From assembly GCF_029871205.1 (NCBI RefSeq), contig NZ_SSOJ01000104.1, positions 1 to 46,721 of the forward strand: a stretch of 46,721 nt of DNA, read 5' to 3'. A program made the translations under genes and the position numbers. The notes beneath the pieces are model-generated. The model saw only the letters and a list, made by a program, of their open reading frames with translations, was not told the origin of the DNA and did not search any database. This document shows, one piece after another, positions 1-8,666 of the stretch (the first letter of the stretch is position 1; every line of letters begins with the position of its first letter). The stretch comes from Pseudomonas sp. BN417 (GTDB lineage Bacteria > Pseudomonadota > Gammaproteobacteria > Pseudomonadales > Pseudomonadaceae).

Positions 1-1352
1 AGGCCGCCGCGCGAGGTTTCCTTGTACTTGTCGTGCATGTCGGCACCGGTGTCGCGCATGGTGCGGATCACCTGGTCCAGCGAGATGAAGTGCTCGCCGT
101 CGCCGCGCAGCGCCATCTGCGCCGCGTTGATCGCCTTCACCGCGGCGATGGCGTTGCGCTCGATGCAGGGCACCTGCACCAGCCCGCCCACCGGGTCGCA
201 GGTCAGCCCCAGGTTGTGCTCCAGGCCGATCTCCGCGGCGTTCTCCAGCTGCGCCGGGGTCGCCCCCAGCACTTCCGCCAGCCCCGCCGCCGCCATCGCG
301 CAGGCCGAGCCCACCTCGCCCTGGCAACCGACCTCGGCGCCGGAGATCGAGGCGTTCTTCTTGCACAAAATGCCCACCGCCGCCGCGCCGAGGAAGAAAT
401 TGACCACGTCGTCCTCGTTGGCCTCGGGATTGAAGCGCATGTAGTAGTGCAGCACCGCCGGGATGATCCCCGCCGCGCCATTGGTGGGCGCGGTGACCAT
501 GCGCCCGCCGGCGGCGTTTTCCTCGTTCACCGCCAGGGCGTAGAGGTTGACCCATTCCATGGCGCTCATGGTGCTGCCGATCACGTTCGGCTTGCCCAGC
601 TCCTGCAGGCTGCGGTGCAGTTTGGCCGCGCGGCGGCGCACGTTGAGCCCGCCAGGGAGGATGCCTTCGTGGCCGAGGCCGTTGTTCACGCATTCCTGCA
701 TGGCGTCCCACAGTTTCAGCAGCCCGGCACGGATCTCCGCCTCGCTGCGCCAGGCCTTCTCGTTGGCCAGCATCAGCTCGGCGATGCGCAGGTTGTGGCG
801 CTGGCACAGCACCAGCAGCTCTTCGGCGCTGGAAAAATCGTAGGGCAGCACGGTGGCGTCCTGATCCAGCTGGCCGGCCTTGGCCTGGGCCTCGTCGACG
901 ACGAAGCCGCCGCCAATGGAGTAGTAGGTGTCGCGGTGCAGTTCACCGGCCGCGCCTTCGACGATCAGGGTCATGGCGTTGGGGTGGTAGGGCAGGTTTT
1001 CCTCGAGCAGCAGCAGGTCGCGGTTCCAGTCGAACGGCACCGGCTGGCTGCCGTCCAGCAGCAGCTCGCGGGCCTCCTGCAGCGCCGCGATGCGCGGGGC
1101 GATCTGCTTCGGGTCGACCTTATCGGGCCATTCGCCCATCAGCCCCATGACCGTGGCGCGGTCGGTGCCGTGGCCGACGCCGGTGGCCGACAGCGAGCCG
1201 TACAGGCGCACCTCGACGCGGCGCACCTGCGCCAGCAGGCCACGCTCGCGCAGCGCCGTGGCGAACAGCGCCGCCGCGCGCATGGGGCCCACGGTGTGCG
1301 AGCTGGAGGGGCCGATACCGATCTTGAACAGGTCGAACACGCTGATAGCCAT
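1..1352 (-). CDS. sdaB: L-serine dehydratase (ammonia-lyase), copy 1, 3' end cut by window edge
   Basis: Iron-sulfur L-serine ammonia-lyase, converting serine to pyruvate and ammonia. The start codon is at 1350-1352 (begins [14 protein letters not shown]). About 450 of 458 codons lie inside the window; the last eight can only be read from the other copy at 45346. Motifs: the substrate loop SSSHTVGPM near residues 16-24 of the beta domain, and cluster cysteines in [10 protein letters not shown] and LTCDPVGG of the alpha domain. The full protein would be a single-chain type 2 enzyme. Inference for function: it consumes serine made from glycine at the end of glycine betaine catabolism. Unlike the gbdR gap, the 570 bp upstream shows no GCGACA-N14-GCGACC site, so this copy may be regulated differently. 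The sequence is base-for-base the same as 45371-46721. Confidence 0.93.
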   Translation of the reverse strand, partial: MAISVFDLFKIGIGPSSSHTVGPMRAAALFATALRERGLLAQVRRVEVRLYGSLSATGVGHGTDRATVMGLMGEWPDKVDPKQIAPRIAALQEARELLLDGSQPVPFDWNRDLLLLEENLPYHPNAMTLIVEGAAGELHRDTYYSIGGGFVVDEAQAKAGQLDQDATVLPYDFSSAEELLVLCQRHNLRIAELMLANEKAWRSEAEIRAGLLKLWDAMQECVNNGLGHEGILPGGLNVRRRAAKLHRSLQELGKPNVIGSTMSAMEWVNLYALAVNEENAAGGRMVTAPTNGAAGIIPAVLHYYMRFNPEANEDDVVNFFLGAAAVGILCKKNASISGAEVGCQGEVGSACAMAAAGLAEVLGATPAQLENAAEIGLEHNLGLTCDPVGGLVQVPCIERNAIAAVKAINAAQMALRGDGEHFISLDQVIRTMRDTGADMHDKYKETSRGG

Positions 1353-1381
1353 ATCGGTTCCTCGACTGGTGGGAGCACTCT

Positions 1382-1481
1382 TGTGGGAGCGAATTCATTC
1401 GCGATGCAGGCCGCAGGCCTGCCCCTCGAAGGCTTCAGGGGGACGTTGCGCGTCCCTTTCGCGAATGAATTCGCTCCTACA
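1382..1481. repeat. REP-type inverted repeat pair (REPIN), GAATTCATTCGC family
   Basis: The left arm TGTGGGAGCGAATTCATTCG is mirrored by a right arm CGAATGAATTCGCTCCTACA, with about 56 bp between. The same family recurs at 4922, 7844, 29487, 35048 and 43800. It lies between the divergent serine dehydratase and hydrolase genes. Such elements are usually spread by a RAYT transposase, and none is in the window. Confidence 0.9.
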
Positions 1482-1564
1482 GGATTCTCCCGGTCCGGCC
1501 CCCGGGAAATCTGTCCGTTTCCGACCCGTAAATGCACCTGTCCACCGCCCTCGCCCACAGAAAC

Positions 1565-1657
1565 CGGGGATCAAGCTGTGGATAAGCTGTAGAACCCCGG
1601 CTCGGCCCCAGGCCTGTCGGCGCCTCCCGCGGAATGATCATTTCCTGAGCTATTTCA
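1565..1657 (+). repeat. 93-bp phased-box element, copy 1 (DnaA-box-like)
   Basis: Box positions are CGGGGA at 1565, CTGTGGATAAGCTGT at 1576-1590 (it contains TTATCCACA on the minus strand), a 50-bp spacer, then the tail TTTCCTGAGCTATTTCA at 1641-1657. The architecture is the same as the elements at 5061, 5585 and 8667. A further box, CTGTGGATAAGGTGT, follows at 1699-1713, with its own CGTG half 11 bp upstream. Confidence 0.75.
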
Positions 1658-1752
1658 GGCGTTTGGAAAACGGCTGCCCCCAGATTCCGTGTATCGCCCT
1701 GTGGATAAGGTGTGAGTGGACGTCTGGGGCGTGGATGGCTGGTGGCCCTGGC

Positions 1753-1779
1753 GAAACTGATCAGAAAACGATCAGTTTC
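1753..1779. promoter_or_regulatory. Perfect 10-bp dyad upstream of the hydrolase gene
   Basis: GAAACTGATC and GATCAGTTTC flank a 7-nt loop. An AT-rich stretch (1780-1810) follows and leads to the hydrolase start at 1925. It could be an operator or an RNA hairpin. No clear T-tract follows on the plus strand; on the minus strand the stem is followed by G/C-rich sequence, so a terminator is unlikely. Confidence 0.4.
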
Positions 1780-1924
1780 GGAGAAAATTAAACACACGCT
1801 TAAATTTTGTAACCCCTGCCGCCAAGGGATTTCGCCGCTGGTATAAATGGCGACGTGCAAATATTGAGCAGTTGAGAACCCGACACACCGTTCCAGTCAC
1901 AAACCAATCCTTTCCGAGACCACC

Positions 1925-2827
1925 ATGACTCGACCCGATGCGCAGCCTCGGCGGTTGCAACTGCCTGACGGGCGCACCCTGGCCTACCAGCTCTACGGTG
2001 TGCCGGAGGGCCGCCCGCTCTATTACTTCCACGGTTTTCCCGGTAGTCGGCTGCAGGCCGCGCTGCACCATGAACAGGCACTGACCGCCGGCGTCTGCCT
2101 GGTGGCGCCGGAGCGTCCAGGCTTCGGCCATTCCGATTACCAGGCCGGACGCAGCATTCTCGGCTGGGTGAGGGATGTTCAGTCGCTGGCCGACAGCCTC
2201 GGTCATCGGCGCTTCGGTGTGCTCGGGGTGTCCTGCGGCGGCCCCTATGCCCTGGCCTGCGCCCACCAGATGGGCGGGCGCCTCGACTATGTCGGGCTGC
2301 TGGCCGGCATGGGGCCCATGGATATCCCCGCGCTGCGCAAGCAGCAACTGCCCATGCTCCGGCTGATGTTCGGCCTGGCCCGCCGCCACCCATTGCTGGC
2401 CAGCCCGCTGCTGGCGCTGGACCGGCTGCTGTTCCTGCGTAGTCCGGCGCGGGCGGTGAAGGCCCTGGCCAGCCTGTTGGCCGAACCGGACCGCCAGCTG
2501 CTGGCAGACGATCCCTCGGCCGCCGCGGACTTCGCCGGTTTCCTGGCCGAGGCCTATCGCCAGGGTGTGCGCGGTGCCTGCAAGGAGGCCCAGCTGATCG
2601 CATCAGGCCGGGGCTTCGCCCTGGAGCAGATCCAGGTGCCGGTGCACCTCTACCAGAGCGGCCTGGACCGCCATGTCCCGGAAGCCATGGGCCGCCACCT
2701 GCAGTCGAACCTGCCGAGGGCGACGCTGCGGCTTTATCCACAGGAAGGACACCTGTCCATCGTCATCAACCAGTTCCACCAGGTCCTGGCGGATTTCACC
2801 CATTCCAACAAGAACGAGGAAACCTGA
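1925..2827 (+). CDS. Alpha/beta-fold hydrolase
   Basis: A 300-aa cytosolic alpha/beta hydrolase with no signal peptide. The nucleophile elbow is GVSCGG (Ser near residue 99), the oxyanion region is HGFPGSR (near residue 38), the likely acid is the Asp of QSGLDRHVP, and the catalytic His is in EGHLS near the C-terminus. Substrate unknown. The start ATG at 1925 follows a weak ribosome site. The gene is followed one base after its stop by a hotdog thioesterase gene, so the two are almost certainly co-transcribed; together they suggest hydrolysis of an ester or thioester. A perfect DnaA box (TTATCCACA) at 2734-2742 is inside the coding sequence and probably fortuitous. Confidence 0.88.
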   Translation: MTRPDAQPRRLQLPDGRTLAYQLYGVPEGRPLYYFHGFPGSRLQAALHHEQALTAGVCLVAPERPGFGHSDYQAGRSILGWVRDVQSLADSLGHRRFGVLGVSCGGPYALACAHQMGGRLDYVGLLAGMGPMDIPALRKQQLPMLRLMFGLARRHPLLASPLLALDRLLFLRSPARAVKALASLLAEPDRQLLADDPSAAADFAGFLAEAYRQGVRGACKEAQLIASGRGFALEQIQVPVHLYQSGLDRHVPEAMGRHLQSNLPRATLRLYPQEGHLSIVINQFHQVLADFTHSNKNEET

Positions 2828-2828
2828 C

Positions 2829-3248
2829 ATGCCCGACAACCTGACCTACCGCGGCGCCGTCTATCCCTGGCATTGCGACCACATGGGGCACATGAACGTG
2901 ATGTGGTACGTCGGCAAGTTCGACGAGGCCACCTGGCAGCTGTTCACCCTCCTGGGCCTGGCCCCGTCGCGGCTGCGCGAGGAAAACGCCGGCATGGCGG
3001 CAGTGGAGCAACAGATCGAGTATCGCCGCGAGCTGCATGCGGGCGATGTGCTGTCCATCCGCTCGCAGGTGCTGGAGGTGAAGGACAAGTCCATCCGCTT
3101 CCGTCACGAGATGCGCAATGACGAAACCGGCGAGATTGCCGCCGTCACCACGCTCGTGGGCGTCCACCTCGACACCCGCGCGCGCAAGGCCCGCGCCTTT
3201 CCGGCCGATATCCGCGAGCGGGCCACGGGCTGGCAGCCGGCCGCCTAG
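2829..3248 (+). CDS. Hotdog-fold acyl-CoA thioesterase (4HBT type)
   Basis: A 139-aa protein of the 4-hydroxybenzoyl-CoA thioesterase superfamily. The N-terminal motif HCDHMGHMNVMWYVGKFDEA is the usual active-site region of YbgC/4HBT-like enzymes, with the catalytic Asp in CDHMGHMN. The start ATG at 2829 was chosen because it begins one base after the TGA of the hydrolase gene; the longer frame upstream overlaps that gene. The enzyme should hydrolyse an acyl-CoA in the cytosol. Substrate unknown. It differs in sequence from CdhB at 24693-25169, so it is not simply a second betainyl-CoA thioesterase copy, though a role near this pathway is possible by context. Confidence 0.88.
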   Translation: MPDNLTYRGAVYPWHCDHMGHMNVMWYVGKFDEATWQLFTLLGLAPSRLREENAGMAAVEQQIEYRRELHAGDVLSIRSQVLEVKDKSIRFRHEMRNDETGEIAAVTTLVGVHLDTRARKARAFPADIRERATGWQPAA

Positions 3249-3273
3249 GCTAGCCCGAAAAGGGTGGATCGAG

Positions 3274-3288
3274 CTGGGGACAAACTGT
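3274..3288 (+). repeat. Degenerate CTGTGGA box (partial element)
   Basis: CTGGGGACAAACTGT resembles the core box of the 93-bp element, but the fixed tail is not present at the expected distance. It lies in the short gap between two convergent genes and is probably a decayed copy. Confidence 0.4.
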
Positions 3289-3345
3289 GCAATCGGCCAT
3301 GCGGCCCGTGTCAGGCGGGGCTGCGGTCGACTGGTCAGATTCTGT

Positions 3346-3648
3346 TCAGCCGTTCAGCTGGCTCAGGCAGGTCTGGGAGACCTTCAGCAGGCGCTGGTGG
3401 GTTTCCTGGGGCAGCGGGGTTTTCTGAGCCTTCAGCTCGTCCAGTTCGGCGCGGCTGAATTCGTTGCTGACCTCGTCGGCTGCGCAACTGCAATAGCGCT
3501 GCAGCTTGTCCGACGCAATGGAGGCCTCGGCGCTGGTCTTGCACTCCTGGATGAAGTGGTCGCGCTCGCCGGCGGGCCACTCGCCAGCGATTGCCGGCAG
3601 GCCGATCAGCATGGGGACGAACAGGGCGATCAGGGTCGGGTAACGCAT
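3346..3648 (-). CDS. Small secreted four-cysteine protein, function unknown
   Basis: A 100-aa protein with a clear signal peptide (hydrophobic residues 5-20, cleavage likely after AIA near residue 21). The mature part is about 79 residues with four cysteines (ECK, YCSC and QTC), enough for two disulfides in the periplasm. The start at 3648 is preceded by GGAGGTACC. I do not recognise a named family. It lies convergent with the hydrolase-thioesterase pair and back to back with the threonine aldolase gene, and is probably its own transcription unit. Confidence 0.8.
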   Translation of the reverse strand: MRYPTLIALFVPMLIGLPAIAGEWPAGERDHFIQECKTSAEASIASDKLQRYCSCAADEVSNEFSRAELDELKAQKTPLPQETHQRLLKVSQTCLSQLNG

Positions 3649-3853
3649 GTCGGTACCTCCTTCCGGGACGGAGACGCGTCGCGGCGCGCTCTTGAGTTCT
3701 GAGGCGGCCCGAGCCCTCGGAGTTCCCTTTCACTGACCAGGCGCGAGGCGATGAAAAGGATGTCGCCATGAACGAAACCTGCGAATGCAACCTGGCGTAA
3801 AGTTAGCCTCCATACGCCTGTGCCTGCAGGCGAACGGACAGAAGGACCAGGAA

Positions 3854-4894
3854 ATGACCGACCAGACCCAGCAATTCGCCAGCGACAACTATTCCGGCAT
3901 CTGCCCGGAAGCCTGGGCCGCGATGGCCGAGGCCAACCGGGGCCATGAGCGCGCCTACGGCGACGACCAGTGGACGGCCCGCGCCTCCGACCATTTCCGC
4001 CAGTTGTTCGAGACCGACTGCGAAGTCTTCTTCGCCTTCAACGGCACCGCCGCCAACTCCCTGGCCCTGGCGTCGCTGTGCCAGAGCTACCACAGCGTGA
4101 TCTGCTCGGAGACCGCCCATGTCGAGACCGACGAATGCGGCGCGCCGGAGTTCTTCTCCAACGGTTCGAAACTGCTGCTGGCGAAGACCGAGAACGGCAA
4201 GCTGACCCCGGAAGCGATCCGCGAGATCGCCCTCAAGCGCCAGGACATCCACTATCCCAAGCCGCGCGTGGTCACCCTGACCCAGGCCACCGAGGTGGGT
4301 ACCGTCTACCGCCCCGACGAGGTCCACGCCATCAGCCAGGTGTGCAAGGAACTGGGCCTGAACCTGCACATGGACGGCGCGCGCTTCTCCAACGCCTGTG
4401 CCTTCCTCGGCTGCTCGCCGGCCGACCTGACCTGGAAGGCCGGCGTGGACGTGCTCTGCTTCGGCGGTACCAAGAACGGCATGGCGGTGGGCGAGGCCAT
4501 CCTCTTCTTCAACCGCGACCTGGCCGAGGACTTCGATTACCGCTGCAAGCAGGCCGGCCAACTGGCCTCGAAGATGCGCTTCCTCGCCGCCCCCTGGGTC
4601 GGCCTGTTGCAGGACGACGCCTGGCTGTACTACGGCAACCACGCCAACGCCTGTGCGCAACTGCTGGCGGAACTGGTGAGCGACGTGCCCGGCGTCAGCC
4701 TGATGTTCCCGGTGGAGGCCAACGGGGTGTTCCTGCAAATGTCCGAACCCGCCCTGGAATACCTGCGCGAGCGGGGCTGGCGCTTCTACACCTTCATCGG
4801 TGCCGGCGGCGCTCGCTTCATGTGCTCCTGGGACACCGAGATGGACCGCGTGCGCGAGTTGGCGGCGGATATCCGTGCGGCCATGGGGGCCTGA
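3854..4894 (+). CDS. ltaE: Low-specificity L-threonine aldolase
   Basis: A PLP enzyme of fold type I that cleaves L-threonine or allo-threonine to glycine and acetaldehyde. It is 346 aa from the ATG at 3854, which has AGGACCAGG just upstream; an in-frame ATG 69 bp earlier lacks a ribosome site. The Schiff-base lysine is in FGGTKNG near residue 205, and the start FASDNYSG and the segment HMDGARFSNA match the family. Equivalent genes lie near gbcAB in other Pseudomonas, which fits a role in glycine/threonine/serine interconversion downstream of betaine demethylation. Confidence 0.93.
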   Translation: MTDQTQQFASDNYSGICPEAWAAMAEANRGHERAYGDDQWTARASDHFRQLFETDCEVFFAFNGTAANSLALASLCQSYHSVICSETAHVETDECGAPEFFSNGSKLLLAKTENGKLTPEAIREIALKRQDIHYPKPRVVTLTQATEVGTVYRPDEVHAISQVCKELGLNLHMDGARFSNACAFLGCSPADLTWKAGVDVLCFGGTKNGMAVGEAILFFNRDLAEDFDYRCKQAGQLASKMRFLAAPWVGLLQDDAWLYYGNHANACAQLLAELVSDVPGVSLMFPVEANGVFLQMSEPALEYLRERGWRFYTFIGAGGARFMCSWDTEMDRVRELAADIRAAMGA

Positions 4895-4921
4895 CCTCCC
4901 CTCCCCCAGGCCTCTCCCCCA

Positions 4922-5017
4922 TGTGGGGGCGAATTCATTCGCTAAGGGCAGCGCAGCTGCCCCTGTGATCTCGACGGCAGGCCTGCGGCCTGCATGGCGA
5001 TTGAAATCGCCCCCACA
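4922..5017. repeat. REP-type inverted repeat pair, GAATTCATTCGC family
   Basis: The left arm TGTGGGGGCGAATTCATTCG and right arm CGATTGAAATCGCCCCCACA flank a GGGCAGC/GCTGCCC mini-hairpin. It directly follows ltaE. Confidence 0.9.
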
Positions 5018-5060
5018 GGTCAAGCATTTCCCACCCAATCCCCGCCTTACCCCCGATTTC

Positions 5061-5153
5061 CGTGGACCATCCTGTGGACAAACTGTAGAGCCCTGGCTGC
5101 AGCCCAGTCCTGGCGGGGCCTTTCGCGCATTGGATATTTCCTGAGCTATTTCA
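5061..5153 (+). repeat. 93-bp phased-box element, copy 2
   Basis: CGTGGA at 5061, CTGTGGACAAACTGT at 5072-5086, a 50-bp spacer, then TTTCCTGAGCTATTTCA at 5137-5153, whose 17 bases equal those of copy 1. CTGTGC at 5182 and CTGTGG at 5205 follow, 23 bp apart, a spacing also seen after copy 4. Confidence 0.78.
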
Positions 5154-5584
5154 ACGACTTGCCATTTCTTCACACAGTTTCTGTGCAACGAAAGGTACAC
5201 AAGCTGTGGAAAAGAGCCTGGAGTCCTTGTCTCATCGGCGATACAGACAGTTGTTCTTTTTTTGACCAACAGCAGAAAGAGAAGCGCTTAACCCCAGACA
5301 ACGTGGATAAGTCTGTGGAAAACCTGTTGAGTGCTCTGTATGACCAAAGCCCCGCTGTTCCTGGCTTGCAGCCGGCTTCATGAAAAAACCAACTGCCTCG
5401 CGGAAAATTTGCACACAAATCCCGTGCACAGCCCTGTGGAAAAACTGTTGAGACCTGGCCAAACCTCAGTAACCACAGCCTGTACAGAGGGTCGATCACG
5501 CGCTGATCAGCCGCTCTTTCGCGGCCGATAGCCCGCGTCAGGGCTTCAAGCACCGTGGAAAACCCGGCTATTACCCACAAAGCC

Positions 5585-5677
5585 CGTGGAGCGTTCTGTG
5601 GACAAGCTGTACAGACCGCGCCGGAGTCCAGAACTGCCGCGGGCTGCCGGACTTGGTTCATTTTTTGATCGATTTCA
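5585..5677 (+). repeat. 93-bp phased-box element, copy 3
   Basis: CGTGGA at 5585, CTGTGGACAAGCTGT at 5596-5610, a 50-bp spacer, then the tail TTTTTTGATCGATTTCA at 5661-5677. It lies about 95 bp upstream of the EF-G-like start codon. Confidence 0.75.
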
Positions 5678-5771
5678 ACAACTTGTACTGAAACACGAGG
5701 GCCAGGCGCGGTTTCCGGCAGGCCGCGAGCGCCTGCCTATACTGGAAACACCCCAGTGCGCGGAGGTGCTC

Positions 5772-7817
5772 ATGGCGAACTACTCGGTGGAATCCATTCG
5801 AACGATCGCCCTGGTCGGCCATGGCGACAGTGGCAAGACCAGCCTGGCCGAGGCGCTGCTGCAATGCAGCGGCGCCATCGCCAGCGCCGGCAGCCTGGAA
5901 CGCGGCGACACGGTGTGCGACTTCGACCCCCTGGAGCGCGAATACCGCCATTCCCTAGCCTCGGCGCTGGCCCACTGCAGCCATGCCGGCGCCGAGCTGA
6001 ACCTGATCGATACCCCCGGCTACCCGGACTTCATCGGCCAGTCCATCGCCGCCCTGGCGGCGGTGGAAACCGCGCTGGTGGTGGTCAATGCGCAGAACGG
6101 CATCGAACTGACGACCCGCCGCATGATGGCGCTGGCCGCCGAGCGCGGCCTTTGCCGCATGCTGGTGGTGAACAAGATCGACGCCGAGCGGGTGGACCTG
6201 CCCGCCCTGCTCGCCAATCTGCGGGAAGCCTTCGGCAAGGAGGTGCTGCCGCTCAACCTGCCGGCGGACAACGCCAACCGGGTCGTTGACTGCTTCTTCG
6301 AACCGGACGGCGAGGCCGACTTCTCCTCGGTGGCCGACGCCCACCAGGCCCTGGTGGACCAGGTGGTGGAAGTGGACGAAGAGCTGATGGCGCGCTACCT
6401 GGAACAGGGCGAGATCGCCCCTGCCGAGTTGCACGAGCCCTTCGAGCGGGCGCTGCGCGAAGGCCATCTGATTCCCTTGTGCTTCACCTCAGCGCGTACC
6501 GGCGCGGGGGTCGCCGAGCTGCTGGACGTGTTGGCGCGCCTGGCGCCCAACCCCACCGAGGGCAACCCGCCGCTGTTCCTCAAGGGCGAGGGGGCCGAGG
6601 CCAAGGCCTTCCGCTCCCAGCCGGACCCACAGCAGCACGTGCTGGCCCATGTGTTCAAGGTGGTGATCGACCCGTTCGTGGGCAAGCTCGGGGTATTCCG
6701 TGTGCACCAGGGCACCCTGGAGCGGGACATGCAGTTGTTCGTCGGCGACGGCCGCAAGCCTTTCAAGCTAGGCCACCTGCTGCGCCTGCAGGGCAAGCGT
6801 CACGAGGAAGTGACCCGGCTGATCCCCGGCGATTTCGGCGCCCTGACCAAGGTCGACGAAGTGGAATTCGATTCGGTGCTGCACGACTCCCATGACGAAG
6901 ACCAGATCCACCTCAAGCCCCTGGATTTCCCCGCCCCCATGCAGGGCCTGGCCATCGAGGCCAAGCGCCGTGGCGACGAACAGCGCATCGCCGAAGTGCT
7001 GAACCGGCTGCAAGCCGAAGACCCCTGCGTGAAGCTCGACTACCAGGCCTCCACCCAGGAGACCGTGCTGCGCGGCATGGGCGAATTGCACCTGCGCTAC
7101 CTGCTCGACCGCATCACCGGCACCTACAAGCTGGAGGTGGAGACACGCCCGCCCAAGGTGCCCTACCGCGAAGCCATCACCCGGCCGGCCGAAGGCCACA
7201 GCCGGCACAAGAAGCAGACCGGCGGCGCCGGCCAGTTCGGCGAAGTCTTCCTGCGCATCGAGCCGCTGCCGCGCGGCAGCGGCTTCCTTTTCACCGACGA
7301 GGTGAAGGGTGGCGTGATCCCCTCGCAGTTCATCCCCTCGGTGGAGAAGGGTGTGCGCTCGGTCCTGGCCGGCGGCCCCCTGGCCGGACTGCCGGTGGAG
7401 GACCTCAAGGTGACAGTCCACGACGGCAAGCACCACCCCGTGGACTCCAAGGACATCGCCTTCCAGGCCGCCGGGCGCAAGGCCATGATCGACGCCCTGC
7501 GCGCCGCCGGCGAAGTGGTACTGGAGCCGATAGTCGCGATCGAGGTCAGCTCTCCAGAAGGAAATATCGGCGACATCACCACCGACCTGATCGGCCGCCG
7601 CGGCCAGGTTACCGGCACGGAATCCATGTCCCAGGGCATGGCCCTGGTCCACGGCCAGGTGCCCCTGGCCGAACTCGACGGCTATGCCGGCCGGCTCAAG
7701 GCGATCACCGCCGGCCATGGCGCCTTCAGCATGCTGCTCAGTCACTACAGCGCCGCGCCCCAGGATGTGCAGCAGAAGCTCGCCGGGTCCTACAAGGCGG
7801 TGCAGGAGGAGGATTGA
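5772..7817 (+). CDS. Elongation factor G-like translational GTPase
   Basis: A 681-aa paralogue of EF-G. It has all the domain signatures in order: G1 GHGDSGKTS (residues 17-25), G3 DTPGYPDF, G4 NKID, the domain II beta barrel, domain IV with KVPYREAI and HKKQTGGAGQFGEV, and a domain V end with GRRGQVTGTES. The G1 loop differs from the AHVDAGKTT of true EF-G, placing it in the EF-G-like subfamily with no settled function. The start at 5772 has a perfect GGAGGTGCTC ribosome site; the longer frame from 5586 reads through intergenic repeats. It stands alone, unlike fusA, which normally sits in the str operon. Confidence 0.88.
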   Translation: MANYSVESIRTIALVGHGDSGKTSLAEALLQCSGAIASAGSLERGDTVCDFDPLEREYRHSLASALAHCSHAGAELNLIDTPGYPDFIGQSIAALAAVETALVVVNAQNGIELTTRRMMALAAERGLCRMLVVNKIDAERVDLPALLANLREAFGKEVLPLNLPADNANRVVDCFFEPDGEADFSSVADAHQALVDQVVEVDEELMARYLEQGEIAPAELHEPFERALREGHLIPLCFTSARTGAGVAELLDVLARLAPNPTEGNPPLFLKGEGAEAKAFRSQPDPQQHVLAHVFKVVIDPFVGKLGVFRVHQGTLERDMQLFVGDGRKPFKLGHLLRLQGKRHEEVTRLIPGDFGALTKVDEVEFDSVLHDSHDEDQIHLKPLDFPAPMQGLAIEAKRRGDEQRIAEVLNRLQAEDPCVKLDYQASTQETVLRGMGELHLRYLLDRITGTYKLEVETRPPKVPYREAITRPAEGHSRHKKQTGGAGQFGEVFLRIEPLPRGSGFLFTDEVKGGVIPSQFIPSVEKGVRSVLAGGPLAGLPVEDLKVTVHDGKHHPVDSKDIAFQAAGRKAMIDALRAAGEVVLEPIVAIEVSSPEGNIGDITTDLIGRRGQVTGTESMSQGMALVHGQVPLAELDGYAGRLKAITAGHGAFSMLLSHYSAAPQDVQQKLAGSYKAVQEED

Positions 7818-7843
7818 GCCAGCAGGTGGAACGCCCGCTTTTC

Positions 7844-7942
7844 TGTGGGGGCGATTTCAATCGCTAAGCAGGCAGAAGGCCTGCCCTACGGTGATACCAG
7901 GGGGCAGCTGCGCTGCCCTTAGCGAATGAATTCGCCCCCACA
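7844..7942. repeat. REP-type inverted repeat pair, GAATTCATTCGC family
   Basis: TGTGGGGGCGATTTCAATCG at the left mirrors CGAATGAATTCGCCCCCACA at the right. It fills most of the gap between the convergent EF-G-like and GST genes and could help end both transcripts. Confidence 0.9.
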
Positions 7943-7964
7943 ACGAGTTTCCCCGACAGCGAGC

Positions 7965-8570
7965 TCAGGCCAACCCCTCCGCCTTCAGCGCCTCCTGCAC
8001 CGCCGGCCTGGCCGCCACCCGCCCCTGGAACGCCTGGAGTTCCGGGCAGTCGGTGAGGTCCATGCCGACATGGCCCGACCAGCCGGCCACGGTAAAGAGG
8101 TAGGCATCCGCTGCGGTGAAGTCGTCCCCCGTCAGGTACTGGCGACCACGCAACTGCTCCGAGACCCACTGCAAGCGCTTGTGCGCCGTGCCGGCGAAGA
8201 CCGCCTTGGCCCGATCGTCCAGGACCGGGTTGAACAGCGCGCCGAAGCTCTTGTGCAACTCGCTGGTGATGAACGACTGCCACTCCATGACCCGGTAGCG
8301 CATCAGCGTGCCGGCAGCCGGCATCAGGTCAGCGCGGCCGGCCTGGTCGCAGAGGTATTGGTTGATTACCGGTCCTTCAGTCAGGGTCTGGCCGTTGTCC
8401 AGCTCCAGCAAGGGCACATAGCCCTTGGCATTGAAGCGGTAATAGTCGTCGCCGGATGCCGTCTTGTGGCCGCCCAGGTCGACCTTTTCCAGGCCGAACG
8501 GTTGGCCGATCTCGCGCAGGATGATGTGCACGGCGAGCGAACAGGCTCCGGGGGTGTAGAAGAGTTTCAT
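7965..8570 (-). CDS. Glutathione S-transferase, GstA-like
   Basis: A 201-aa cytosolic GST. The N-terminal thioredoxin-like domain starts MKLFYTPGACSLAVHIILRE, where the Cys of PGACS is typical of beta-class bacterial GSTs. The proline-then-acidic glutathione site appears as YVPLLELDNG and LTEGPVINQYL. The helical C-terminal domain has FTAADAYLFTVAGW. The start at 8570 matches the family; the longer frame (to 8645) adds repeat-derived sequence. Substrate unknown. Glutathione could link it to formaldehyde detoxification in this methyl-oxidising region, but nothing in the sequence shows that. Confidence 0.92.
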   Translation of the reverse strand: MKLFYTPGACSLAVHIILREIGQPFGLEKVDLGGHKTASGDDYYRFNAKGYVPLLELDNGQTLTEGPVINQYLCDQAGRADLMPAAGTLMRYRVMEWQSFITSELHKSFGALFNPVLDDRAKAVFAGTAHKRLQWVSEQLRGRQYLTGDDFTAADAYLFTVAGWSGHVGMDLTDCPELQAFQGRVAARPAVQEALKAEGLA

Positions 8571-8666
8571 TGCATTGGCTCCCTGGCAGGCTGCAGAAAA
8601 CCGGCGCTGACAGCACGCCGGCGGGGAAGGCACTGGAACAAGCATAGTGGGATTACGCCCACAATC

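Larger units (their letters stand above)
5018..5771. other. Gene-free 750-bp gap filled with CTGTGGA repeats
   Basis: No coding frame has a believable start or family. The gap holds two full 93-bp elements (5061 and 5585) and further core boxes at 5205 (CTGTGGAAAAGAGCC), 5313 (CTGTGGAAAACCTGT) and 5434 (CTGTGGAAAAACTGT). Several have a CGTG-type half exactly 11 bp upstream. The promoter of the EF-G-like gene should lie near the right end. The apparent N-terminal extension of that gene (from 5586) is only repeat sequence read through. Confidence 0.7.

Noticed and set aside
3769-3801. 10-codon frame (ATG to TAA) upstream of ltaE as a leader peptide
   Set aside because: Too short, no attenuator hairpins beside it, and no run of regulatory codons.
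5586-5771. 62-residue N-terminal extension of the EF-G-like protein
   Set aside because: The extension is encoded by intergenic repeat sequence, and the ATG at 5772 has a perfect ribosome site and the family's normal N-terminus.
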